Shown one piece after another: positions 13,239-18,472 of a stretch of DNA of 18,472 nt; position 1 is the stretch's first letter; every line of letters starts with the position of its first letter. Both the position numbers and the translations under genes were made by a program. Origin of the DNA: JBEULC01 sp045504435 (lineage in GTDB: Bacteria; Pseudomonadota; Alphaproteobacteria; WRAU01; Hepatincolaceae); assembly GCA_045504435.1 (NCBI GenBank), contig JBEULC010000013.1, positions 1 through 18,472 on the forward strand. Direction: 5' to 3'. The notes beneath the pieces are model-generated. The model was not told where the DNA came from and did not search any database. It saw nothing but the letters and a program-made list of their open reading frames with translations.

Positions 13239-13245
13239 TTAATTT

Positions 13246-13263
13246 TCAAGGGCTCGCCCTTGA
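13246..13263. repeat. Palindrome TCAAGGGCTCGCCCTTGA before the portal gene
   Basis: 8-base arms around a 2-base centre, 7 bases upstream of the portal ATG. The spacing and the intervening AAATTAA are identical to those of the palindrome before gp27 (15176-15193). Confidence 0.75.
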
Positions 13264-13307
13264 CCCATTATTTTTTTGATGAATTTTTATCACTAGGTTA
13301 ATCTTTA

Positions 13308-14651
13308 TTATAAAATCCCTTTATAACTCCTTAATCCTAATTTTTCCTTATTAGGAATGCTTTTGTAATCATAAGAAATCTGCTTTTGCTTCATTCCCAA
13401 AAGTGCTAAAAATATTGCCCAAGCTATATCTCCATGCCCGCCTTTGTTTCTTTCAGTAGTGAACTTTGGAATATTACTGCTTCCATGCTCCTTTTTTATG
13501 CTCCTTAAATCAGCACGTATATGCTCATTGGCAAAGGGTAATCTAATCTTTTTATCTTCGAATATTTGCTTAGCATTAATCGCCATTTCTTGCTTAGAAG
13601 ATAAATTAAATAAAACTCCTTGTACACGCATGTTGCCAAATATTCTTTTATAATCCTCTACCACCTTCTCACCCATTCCAGTTTGGTCTATATAAATACG
13701 ATAAGGATTATATTTTGTCACTAAATCCTTTAGTACCTGCTCTTGCTCTATAAACTTTTGTTGTTTTAGCACCTTTAAATCTACTAAATGCGCTACATCT
13801 CCTATAATTTCAAAAACTACAAATACAGAATTATCTCCCCTTATAGCGATGTCGTGTCCAATAATAGTTTTACCGCCTTTATAAGTACTACTATCTGTAA
13901 AAACTTCTTTACTTTCAACATTTGTAATTAACTCCCAAGGCAACCAATAATCAGCATTATTACTCGCAGGGATACACATATATTCTTGTAAAAATGCTTC
14001 CTCTGAAATAGTCGTGTTTCTAATCTCTTCTAAAAAAGCATCCTTATCTTTCAAGGTAGCTTTTTTATTTATAATTTTATCCACCAAGCCATCATTGATA
14101 GCATCGATAATTGTAGTTTGCTGATAGTAAAATGATTGGTTATTTCTAACTTGCTGGCATAATTCTTCAAAAAAGTGACTTTCACCATTTACCGAAGATA
14201 AAACTTGAATATTGCCACCCCAAGTTGTTACAGGGCTTGCAGCCTTCCATAACTCCCTAGCCTCAGCATGAAAAGCAAATTCATCTAAAATTACTGAGCC
14301 GCCTTTACTTCTAAAGTTAGTTGGGCTACTACTTAAAGCAAATATTCTTTTATTACTTGCAAACTTAACCGCCATTGCCGTTAAATCTCTTTCATTATCA
14401 AGTAAAATCTCCTTCAAGGGTTCTATGGCAATTTTAAGTTTTACCGCAAAGCTTCTTACATATCTAATAAACTCCTTAGCTGCATTTATATCTGCACTAC
14501 TTAACCATACATCATAAGGATTTTCTTCCCTACCTGCTACTATACAGCTATCTAAGGCTATGGCATAAGTAGCGCCAATCCTACGGGACTTACGCCATAC
14601 CTTTACCTTTGCTTTGGAGTTTAAAAATGTTTTTTGATATTTAAGGAGCAT
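13308..14651 (-). CDS. Terminase large subunit (Mu gp28-like)
   Basis: A 447-residue protein with both enzyme domains. ATPase: WRKSRRIGATYA (19-30) as the Walker A-like loop, SVILDEFAF (119-127) as Walker B with Asp123-Glu124, and SSVNGESHFFEEL (152-164) following it, where terminases carry the coupling motif. Nuclease (RNase H-like): IIGHDIAIRGDNS (Asp267), YRIYIDQTGMGEKVVED (Asp322) and KGGHGDIAWAIFLALLG (Asp408) supply the three acidic residues. It packages DNA through the portal and, in Mu-like phages, cuts host-flanking DNA by headful. The start at ATG 14651 has AAGGAG... weakly placed (TTAAGAAAACATG). It follows gp27 and precedes the portal, the canonical order. The frame is intact and all catalytic residues are present. 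Shorter than Mu gp28 (about 550), a known variation. Confidence 0.93.
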   Translation of the reverse strand: MLLKYQKTFLNSKAKVKVWRKSRRIGATYAIALDSCIVAGREENPYDVWLSSADINAAKEFIRYVRSFAVKLKIAIEPLKEILLDNERDLTAMAVKFASNKRIFALSSSPTNFRSKGGSVILDEFAFHAEARELWKAASPVTTWGGNIQVLSSVNGESHFFEELCQQVRNNQSFYYQQTTIIDAINDGLVDKIINKKATLKDKDAFLEEIRNTTISEEAFLQEYMCIPASNNADYWLPWELITNVESKEVFTDSSTYKGGKTIIGHDIAIRGDNSVFVVFEIIGDVAHLVDLKVLKQQKFIEQEQVLKDLVTKYNPYRIYIDQTGMGEKVVEDYKRIFGNMRVQGVLFNLSSKQEMAINAKQIFEDKKIRLPFANEHIRADLRSIKKEHGSSNIPKFTTERNKGGHGDIAWAIFLALLGMKQKQISYDYKSIPNKEKLGLRSYKGIL

Positions 14652-14663
14652 GTTTTCTTACTG

Positions 14664-15168
14664 TTAAGCTTGTAAGGCTTTTTTAATGAGCTCAACCGTA
14701 TCAGGGCTTAAACTCCTTTACGCCTTCAACTTTTTTGATATGTTCAACTTGTAATTCACCCTTTATCTTTTCTCTATCTTTAGTTGAAGACATAATATCT
14801 TTCATAGATTTTGCTAAAAAATATAATTCTTTGGTATCTATCTCTTCTTTACCCATGATTTGCTTTAATATAGCTTTAGATAATATTTGTGATACCAGTT
14901 TATGAATATCACTTTCCTTATCAAATTTAATAGTTTCAGGCAGCTTTTGTAGCATAAAATCAAGCTCTGATAAATCTTCCATTTCTTTATCAAAAGCTTG
15001 CTTATATCTGCCTAAACCAGCTCTACTAATATTTTGACCCTTATTAAGCTCATTAGTATTAATAAATTCCTGTAAATCGCCTAATCTCATCTTATTGCTC
15101 AGAAGCAAGCCATTTATTTGCTTAACCAGTTCAGGAGACAACTCATAAATCTTATTCTTACGTGCCAT
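14664..15168 (-). pseudogene. Mu gp27-like protein (DUF3486, small terminase candidate), frameshift near the C-terminus
   Basis: The open frame (15168-14701, 155 residues) begins MARKNKIYELSPELVKQING and has NISRAGLGRYKQAFDKEMED, the DUF3486 layout ('MaRkskI..LP.....ln..L......y.el...L...G..iS.salhRy...f'). It contains an N-terminal HTH-like part and long helices. It ends at KEFKP, but the neighbouring frame continues PDTVELIKKALQA and stops at 14664, which is the family's usual ending ('GLs.dt...Ir..ilg'). The join is at CCC (about 14703-14706): removing one C gives KEFKPDTVELIKKALQA. The loss affects about 13 residues, so the protein may still work. It lies immediately before the large terminase. 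Confidence 0.72.
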
Positions 15169-15175
15169 TTAATTT

Positions 15176-15193
15176 TCCAGGACTAGTCCTGGA
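15176..15193. repeat. Perfect palindrome TCCAGGACTAGTCCTGGA before gp27
   Basis: A perfect 18-base palindrome, 7 bases upstream of the gp27 ATG, with AAATTAA between, exactly as at the portal gene. A shortened relative, CCAGACTAGCCTG, is at 15245-15257. Confidence 0.78.
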
Positions 15194-15300
15194 CCTCTTT
15201 ATTTTTTAATTATTATTACAATGGCTAGGCCAAAATAATTTGTGCCAGACTAGCCTGTTCCATTTAATTTTGTCTCAAATTAATTTATCTTTAAACTGAT
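15194..15300. other. Gap between gp25 and gp27 where gp26 is expected
   Basis: No gene of normal size. It contains GGCTAG (15223-15228) and CTAGCC (15250-15255) as an inverted repeat, a degraded palindrome copy (15245-15257) and the recurrent box CCATTTAATTTTGTC (15260-15274), whose ATG opens only MEQASLAQIILA. A deleted or absent gp26 gene is possible. Confidence 0.4.
15260..15274 (-). repeat. Recurrent box CCATTTAATTTTGTC (gp25-gp27 gap)
   Basis: Fifteen bases identical to 7535-7549 and 17534-17548, again with an ATG but only a 12-codon frame after it. Confidence 0.6.
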
Positions 15301-15540
15301 TTATTTCTTTTTGTAATTCAAAATATGATCTTCTATTCTTGATAAGCTTTTTTCCATATGACTTATGGTGATTTTTATCTCACTAATCCCACGATCAAAA
15401 CTATGTACTATCTTGCCCTGAGCTTCTTTATATTCATCAAATTCTTGCTTGGTGACAAACTTCTTTTTTAGTGACCATACATACCAAGAAATTAATATTA
15501 TAACTAAAGGTATGATTATTCTTATTAGTGATATATCCAT
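15301..15540 (-). CDS. Small membrane-anchored coiled-coil protein (Mu gp25-like, DUF2730)
   Basis: A 79-residue protein with one N-terminal membrane helix (about 5-23, LIRIIIPLVIILISWYVWSL) followed by KKKFVTKQEFDEYKEAQGKI and a heptad-like region to the end (ISEIKITISHMEKSLSRIED). This is the layout of DUF2730/gp25 proteins ('...w..l...va.......rr.fvtr.el......'), found between the lysis genes and gp27 in Mu-like phages. Role unproven; some relatives are thought to act in lysis as spanin or membrane components. ATG 15540 follows the native holin end (15558) by 17 bases. Intact. Confidence 0.72.
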   Translation of the reverse strand: MDISLIRIIIPLVIILISWYVWSLKKKFVTKQEFDEYKEAQGKIVHSFDRGISEIKITISHMEKSLSRIEDHILNYKKK

Positions 15541-15557
15541 GCAATTTCTCTATATTC

Positions 15558-15913
15558 TTACTTTTTATCAGGTAAAACTTTTTCAGCTAATCTATAACCA
15601 CCCAATCCTAACATCGCGTACATGCTTCATTAATATCACTACCTATACCTTGAAAATTAGTTCCCAAAACACTATTAATTATTGGAAACACTACAGCAGA
15701 AAGTAAAAATCCTGCAACTATGCCACCTTCAAGCCAACTTCTGGGATTTCTATAATTAAAATTATTGCGAGCAATGCTATTTTTGGCATGTTCCACATCT
15801 AAATCTTTAGTTGTATCCAAGATCTTAATCGTAATGTTACCACGATCGTTACTTGACAAAAATTTATCCGCGACTTTTCCACCCAACTTAAATAATTGAC
15901 CAATACCAAACAT
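15558..15913 (-). pseudogene. Phage holin (3TM type), frameshifted near the C-terminus
   Basis: The open frame (15913-15608) starts MFGIGQLFKLGGKVADKFLS, has an NPRSWLEGGIVAGFLLSAVV segment (the conserved 'NP.SWl...' followed by a membrane helix, about 60-80) and ends INEACTRC. Three-TM phage holins end with a second helix, '...l..mlg.g..R..eK'. The overlapping frame supplies MYAMLGLGGYRLAEKVLPDK and a stop at 15558, so one base is missing between GAAGC and ATGTAC at about 15621-15626; joined, it reads NEAMYAMLGLGGYRLAEKV. Holins permeabilise the membrane to release the endolysin. It lies just after the lysozyme gene with GGAAAG about 7 bases before its ATG. Confidence 0.75.
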
Positions 15914-15958
15914 ATCGCTTTCCTTGTATATTGTGATTTATGGAAGATTTTTTGTAGA

Positions 15959-16312
15959 TTAATATTTGCTTTGAAAAAACAAATCTTCTTCAGCATTGCG
16001 ACGTGCAATTAAAGTTGGGCATACTTCACCATCTTTTCTATTGTAGAAAAGTATGCATTCCCCAAGTTCGTTAATTGCCTTACCTTTAAACCGTTCTAAC
16101 ATTGGCTTTGAGAAAGTTTGTTCTGTAGATAAAAAAGATATTAAAGCATCAAATTGATTTTGATTTAATTCAAGTTTAAAGCTTTGAAGGAGATTATTTA
16201 AATACCCTTCAAACTTTGCAATCTTAGCTAATAAGATATCTCCTACTAGCTCATGTGAGCCTTCTATCTCAAATTTCTTAATTAATTTTAAACCTTTTGA
16301 GGATATTTGCAT
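15959..16312 (-). CDS. Endolysin-like lysozyme (GH24 type) lacking the active-site lobe
   Basis: A 117-residue protein; phage lysozymes of this family are usually about 145-165. The N-terminus QISSKGLKLIKKFE gives the catalytic Glu15 ('..GL.LIk.fEG'). The following 'YlDp.G..TIGyGHT' block, which holds the other two residues (Asp and Thr in T4 lysozyme), is absent; the sequence goes directly to LVGDILLAKIAKFEGYLNNL. The C-terminal lobe is good: LNQNQFDALISFLSTEQTFS ('LnQ.qfDALvSF.yN.G..a...Stll...n'), CILFYNRKDGEVCPTLIARR NAEE ('w.....g....GL..RR.aE..lf'). So an in-frame loss of about 35-40 residues probably makes it non-hydrolytic, unless it belongs to a short subfamily. It follows a small unknown gene by 4 bases. 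Confidence 0.7.
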   Translation of the reverse strand: MQISSKGLKLIKKFEIEGSHELVGDILLAKIAKFEGYLNNLLQSFKLELNQNQFDALISFLSTEQTFSKPMLERFKGKAINELGECILFYNRKDGEVCPTLIARRNAEEDLFFQSKY

Positions 16313-16316
16313 TTGA

Positions 16317-16553
16317 TTAATCTACTGAATTATTAATGAATATTGATGAAAAGGGGAGGATTTGCACTACACATCTGCCAATAAGGTCTTTATCGTTGTT
16401 TTTACTAATTAAACTACCTTTCCTTATATTAGTAACCTTAACGTGTTTTGGATAAATTTTACATGTACGCAGGTTATACCCGACTTCATAACTTTTTAGA
16501 TTATTTTTGAATTTTTTATCAAAATTATTAACTAAACCCGCAATAATATTCAC
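16317..16553 (-). CDS. Hypothetical protein downstream of mor
   Basis: A 78-residue protein I do not recognise. It starts at a GTG that overlaps the mor stop (GTGA), a common coupling arrangement, and ends 4 bases before the lysozyme ATG, so it is part of the mor-lysis transcript. The composition is basic in the middle (YNLRTCKIYPKHVKVTNIRK) with a hydrophobic patch near the end (CVVQILPFSSIFI) that looks like a beta strand rather than a membrane helix. No motif. The position between middle activator and lysozyme suggests a regulator or lysis accessory, but this is only positional. Confidence 0.5.
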   Translation of the reverse strand: MNIIAGLVNNFDKKFKNNLKSYEVGYNLRTCKIYPKHVKVTNIRKGSLISKNNDKDLIGRCVVQILPFSSIFINNSVD

Positions 16554-17023
16554 TTCAGTTCTAATTGAAGTTGTATATCTTTTGAAATTTTAGCTTTTAC
16601 ACGGCTTACTGCCGTATAATGACAACCAATATTTCTTACAATTTGATTATTACTATACCCCCTTAAGGAAAGAGATTTTATCTGTAGTGATTTACGATTA
16701 ATATCATTTGTAGGACCACAAGGAATAACTATGCTTTCGCACTGATAATTATGACAAATCCAGTCTCTAAATGGAGCACCAAACTTGTATAAAAAGTGAT
16801 TTTCTTTGATTTGTTTAGGAATATAGATTTTCTGGCCGCCAAATTCCGCAGCTAAACGCCAAGCGATAGCTTCATCTCCTAGGTCTTCAATTAATTGGGA
16901 GTAAAAAAGACTATTATTAAATAAATTATCTTTAAAATTATTACCAAAATGATTAATGGACACTTGATATTTCCTTGATTTTATAGTATAATATTCTTGA
17001 ATAACATTGTTACTATAAAACAT
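16550..17023 (-). CDS. mor: Mor-family middle transcription activator
   Basis: A 157-residue protein. The dimerisation part has IEDLGDEAIAWRLAAEFGGQ and KIYIPKQ ('i.ei..iig.eaAl.La..fGGq.iYIPk'), the Mor/C family hallmark, and the C-terminal helix-turn-helix is RKSLQIKSLSLRGYSNNQIV, RNIGCHYTAVSRVKAKI (about 112-150), preceded by a WICHNYQCE segment in the 'D..Ir..f.G.n..eLa..y.vs...vy.ii' place. Mor (or C) switches Mu transcription to middle or late genes with host sigma-70 polymerase. It is longer at the N-terminus than Mu Mor (129). A 14-base-pair stem (17027-17060) lies between it and gemA, so it may have a separate promoter. Intact. Confidence 0.85.
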   Translation of the reverse strand: MFYSNNVIQEYYTIKSRKYQVSINHFGNNFKDNLFNNSLFYSQLIEDLGDEAIAWRLAAEFGGQKIYIPKQIKENHFLYKFGAPFRDWICHNYQCESIVIPCGPTNDINRKSLQIKSLSLRGYSNNQIVRNIGCHYTAVSRVKAKISKDIQLQLELK

Positions 17024-17026
17024 CGG

Positions 17027-17060
17027 AGAGGCTAATTAATCGCAAAATTAATTAGCCTCT
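17027..17060. terminator. 14-base-pair perfect hairpin between gemA and mor
   Basis: AGAGGCTAATTAAT (17027-17040) and ATTAATTAGCCTCT (17047-17060) pair fully around CGCAAA. The plus strand after it is TATTTTATT, the minus strand after it lacks a U-tract, so as a minus-strand terminator it is imperfect. It begins at the gemA stop and ends 4 bases before the mor ATG, thus in the mor leader; it may be a terminator, attenuator or operator. Confidence 0.6.
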
Positions 17061-17509
17061 TATTTTATTAAGGCTTTATCCTCTTCTCTCCTCAGCCAAT
17101 CTTTTAAAGCTTCAATTATTTTATCTTTTATACTATTATTCCAATGAAAAATATTATTTAGGGCCTTATAATCAGTTTTAAACCTTTGAATTAAAAAATT
17201 ATTTAATCCTTCATTACTACTATTCCTTAGCTTTCCCGCTGTGGATAACTCAGCCCATAATTTAAATATTTTCTTCATTTTAGGGCAACCAGTTTCAATA
17301 TATTTAAAATTGCTATTAATTTCCTTAGTGCCATAGTTTCCATTAGATAATTTATTAAATTCTTCAATAACTGCTTGCAACTCCTGTATGCTTAACAATC
17401 TGCAACTTTCTTTATTTGTTATTCTACGCAAAATATCTCTGTATATTTCATCTTTCAAATACATTTTACTTTTTAATATATGAATTTTTGCCATCATAGC
17501 TTGTCTCAT
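17060..17509 (-). CDS. gemA: GemA / Mu gp16-like regulatory protein (DUF1018)
   Basis: About 149 residues from the ATG at 17509 (MRQAMMAKIHILKSKMYLKD). The family motif '..l.kIhiakkqLgldddtYr.lL..vtGk.S...Lt..el..vl..f...G' is seen as KIHILKSKMYLKDEIYRDIL, RRITNKESCRLLSIQELQAV, IEEFNKLSNG; CPKMKKIFKLWAELSTAGKL and FLIQRFKTDY match the C-terminal part ('.....ki.alW..l...g.v......al..fv.r..'). Mu gp16/GemA modulates host gene expression and DNA supercoiling; its mechanism is unclear. I choose ATG 17509 because AAGGAA lies 6 bases upstream and it begins just after the stop of the preceding gene; a GTG at 17569 would extend it 20 residues into that gene. Intact. Confidence 0.87.
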   Translation of the reverse strand: MRQAMMAKIHILKSKMYLKDEIYRDILRRITNKESCRLLSIQELQAVIEEFNKLSNGNYGTKEINSNFKYIETGCPKMKKIFKLWAELSTAGKLRNSSNEGLNNFLIQRFKTDYKALNNIFHWNNSIKDKIIEALKDWLRREEDKALIK

Positions 17510-17511
17510 AC

Positions 17512-18189
17512 TTAATTCCTTAAATAATTTTTGCCATTTAATTTTGTCAACTTTTCTTCTTTTTTCCACAATGAGAATAACTTTTGTGCCTTTCCCCTTG
17601 ATATCCCTTCTTTTTTAGCATATTCTAAATAACTCCCCACTTCTTTGAGGTCATCTTTTAGCTCTTCAACTTTATTTATTACCTTAGGCAAAACTTTAAT
17701 TTTAGATTTGCTGGCTTGCTTAATTGGTTTTACTTGTTTTAATTCTCTTTTATACTTTTGGTTAACTCCTATAATCAACATTATTAGCGCTAACTCTAAG
17801 AATAAATAAATACCTATGATTAACCAGTAATCTATCGTTACTTCTTTTATTTCTTGGATATCTGCTTTAATATTTTGAAAAGTAGAAGCCTTTAAGGAAT
17901 TAGTTTTTAAATAATCAGCTGCTATATTATTCTTCTCTATAATTTGATTATTTTTTAAACTTGTTAACTTATAGGATTGATAGCTACTGTAACTAATCAA
18001 TCCTACGTTCATAATAAAAACAATTACAATTACCGAATAAATCCTGTTATATATGGCTAATAATCTTATGTATTCTATAGCTACTACTACAAGTGCCATG
18101 ATAATGCTTGTTTTATAACTAACCAAGATACTGATAATAGCTATTATCAAATAAATTATATAAATACTTAATTGCGTTATTATTTTCAT
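17512..18189 (-). CDS. Four-helix membrane protein with charged C-terminal tail
   Basis: A 225-residue protein with four likely membrane helices: about 7-24, 29-47, 52-70 (IYSVIVIVFIMNVGLISYSS) and 121-141 (WLIIGIYLFLELALIMLIIG). A soluble loop (75-118) is rich in Asn and Lys. The C-terminal 80 residues are basic and end with a helix-turn-helix-looking stretch, SYLEYAKKEGISRGKAQKLF, then SLWKKEEKL. I do not recognise a family. Membrane proteins with a cytosolic DNA-binding-like tail occur in early regions of some Mu-like prophages in this position, before gemA. It ends 2 bases before the gemA ATG. No ribosome site is clear at ATG 18189 (AAGTTAATAAA). A superinfection-exclusion or host-signal role is conceivable but not supported. 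Confidence 0.65.
   Translation of the reverse strand: MKIITQLSIYIIYLIIAIISILVSYKTSIIMALVVVAIEYIRLLAIYNRIYSVIVIVFIMNVGLISYSSYQSYKLTSLKNNQIIEKNNIAADYLKTNSLKASTFQNIKADIQEIKEVTIDYWLIIGIYLFLELALIMLIIGVNQKYKRELKQVKPIKQASKSKIKVLPKVINKVEELKDDLKEVGSYLEYAKKEGISRGKAQKLFSLWKKEEKLTKLNGKNYLRN
17533..17548 (-). repeat. Recurrent box GCCATTTAATTTTGTC inside the membrane-protein gene end
   Basis: Sixteen bases identical to 7534-7549, but here read as coding (TKLNG) and not at a start codon, which shows the box is not simply a start signal. Confidence 0.6.
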
Positions 18190-18223
18190 TTTATTAACTT
18201 TTTAACTTGTTTTATTTTCATTA

Positions 18224-18307
18224 TTATTTTGGAATTTTAGGAGTATATAAACTTTCTTTCCTTTGGTAAAATATCTTTTTTATTAGCTTTCCTATTTTCC
18301 TTAACAT
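18224..18307 (-). CDS. Possible 27-residue basic peptide
   Basis: ATG 18307-18305 opens 27 codons: MLRKIGKLIKKIFYQRKESL, then YTPKIPK and TAA. AGGAG lies 6 bases upstream (AGGAGAATAAAATATG), the best ribosome site in this area, and the peptide is strongly basic and amphipathic at the start. No known family. The supporting evidence is only the ribosome site and position in the early operon. Confidence 0.35.
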   Translation of the reverse strand: MLRKIGKLIKKIFYQRKESLYTPKIPK

Positions 18308-18329
18308 ATTTTATTCTCCTGTTTTTTCT

Positions 18330-18472
18330 TTATCTTAATTTCCAGGTGTAACCACCTCTATTGCTATTTCTTTCCAAAAATCCTGGAAGGTTTTCCTCCA
18401 AATAAGCTTTACCTTCAATATTAATAGTAGTGGAAGTATAAGGAGATTTATAACTAACTATAAAAATTTCAT
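18330..18472 (-). CDS. C-terminal end of an unrecognised protein (cut by window edge)
   Basis: One minus-strand frame is open from the window edge to TAA at 18332-18330. It reads EIFIVSYKSPYTSTTINIEG, KAYLEENLPGFLERNSNRGG, YTWKLR. The Gly- and aromatic-rich ending looks like a small folded domain. No family recognised. It lies in the early region upstream of the possible peptide and the membrane protein. Confidence 0.5.
   Translation of the reverse strand, partial: EIFIVSYKSPYTSTTINIEGKAYLEENLPGFLERNSNRGGYTWKLR

Noticed and set aside
1..18472. Alternative genetic code with TAA or TAG as sense codons
   Set aside because: Both stops are used normally at the ends of intact genes throughout, and the in-gene stops are confined to genes with other damage.
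1..18472. tRNA or rRNA genes and phage attachment ends
   Set aside because: No cloverleaf-like or rRNA-like stretch was recognised, and the transposase side and prophage ends are outside the window.

Overview
The window is a strongly A+T-rich stretch of a Mu-like (transposable, myovirus-type) prophage. The prophage identity rests on a run of family matches in near-canonical order. Reading right to left on the minus strand: a 4-TM membrane protein, GemA (gp16), a Mor-type activator, a lysozyme and holin lysis pair, gp25-, gp27-, gp28- (large terminase) and gp29- (portal) like proteins, gp30/F (MuF), gp32 (protease/scaffold), T (major head), gp36, G, gp37-like, then baseplate V, W, J, I, a tail fibre and the start of a contractile sheath gene. 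The host cannot be named from this sequence. Low GC, heavy gene decay, and YefM-YoeB, ParDE and DUF1640-like cargo would fit an intracellular alphaproteobacterial symbiont (Rickettsiales or Holosporales-like), but that is inference.

Layout. Positions 18472-17060 hold the end of the early/middle region (a cut-off gene, a possible 27-residue peptide, the membrane protein, gemA). Positions 17060-15301 hold mor, an unknown gene, and the lysis genes with gp25. Positions 15301-6137 hold packaging and head genes. Positions 6137-1 hold tail and baseplate genes in a P2-like order (V-W-J-I-fibre-sheath) rather than Mu's own order. The transposase genes and prophage ends are not in the window.

Four cargo modules interrupt the structural genes: a YefM-YoeB toxin-antitoxin pair between portal and MuF (same strand, with two TGTACA operator boxes); a ParD-ParE pair between MuF and gp32 (opposite strand, own promoter); two small coiled-coil/membrane proteins between V and W (opposite strand); and an alpha/beta-hydrolase-like gene between fibre and sheath (opposite strand). 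The MuF protein itself seems to carry a C-terminal PBECR-type nuclease toxin domain.

The prophage looks defective. By translating across stop codons and neighbouring frames I find single-lesion damage in gp30 (two frameshifts), V (frameshift), J (nonsense plus frameshift), gp36 (nonsense plus lost start), G (several), the gp37-like gene (nonsense at codon 3), the holin (frameshift) and the gp27 C-terminus (frameshift). The lysozyme lacks the region that carries two of its three catalytic residues. Terminase, portal, gp32, T, W, I, fibre and the cargo genes read open. Some indels sit in short homopolymers, so assembly error must be excluded for those, but the nonsense substitutions cannot be explained that way.

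Two repeat families recur at gene starts: short GC-rich palindromes (AAGGGC..GCCCTT or CCAGGA..TCCTGG types), one of which lies exactly at a gp30 frameshift, and a 15-16 base box (GCCATTTAATTTTGTC on the plus strand).
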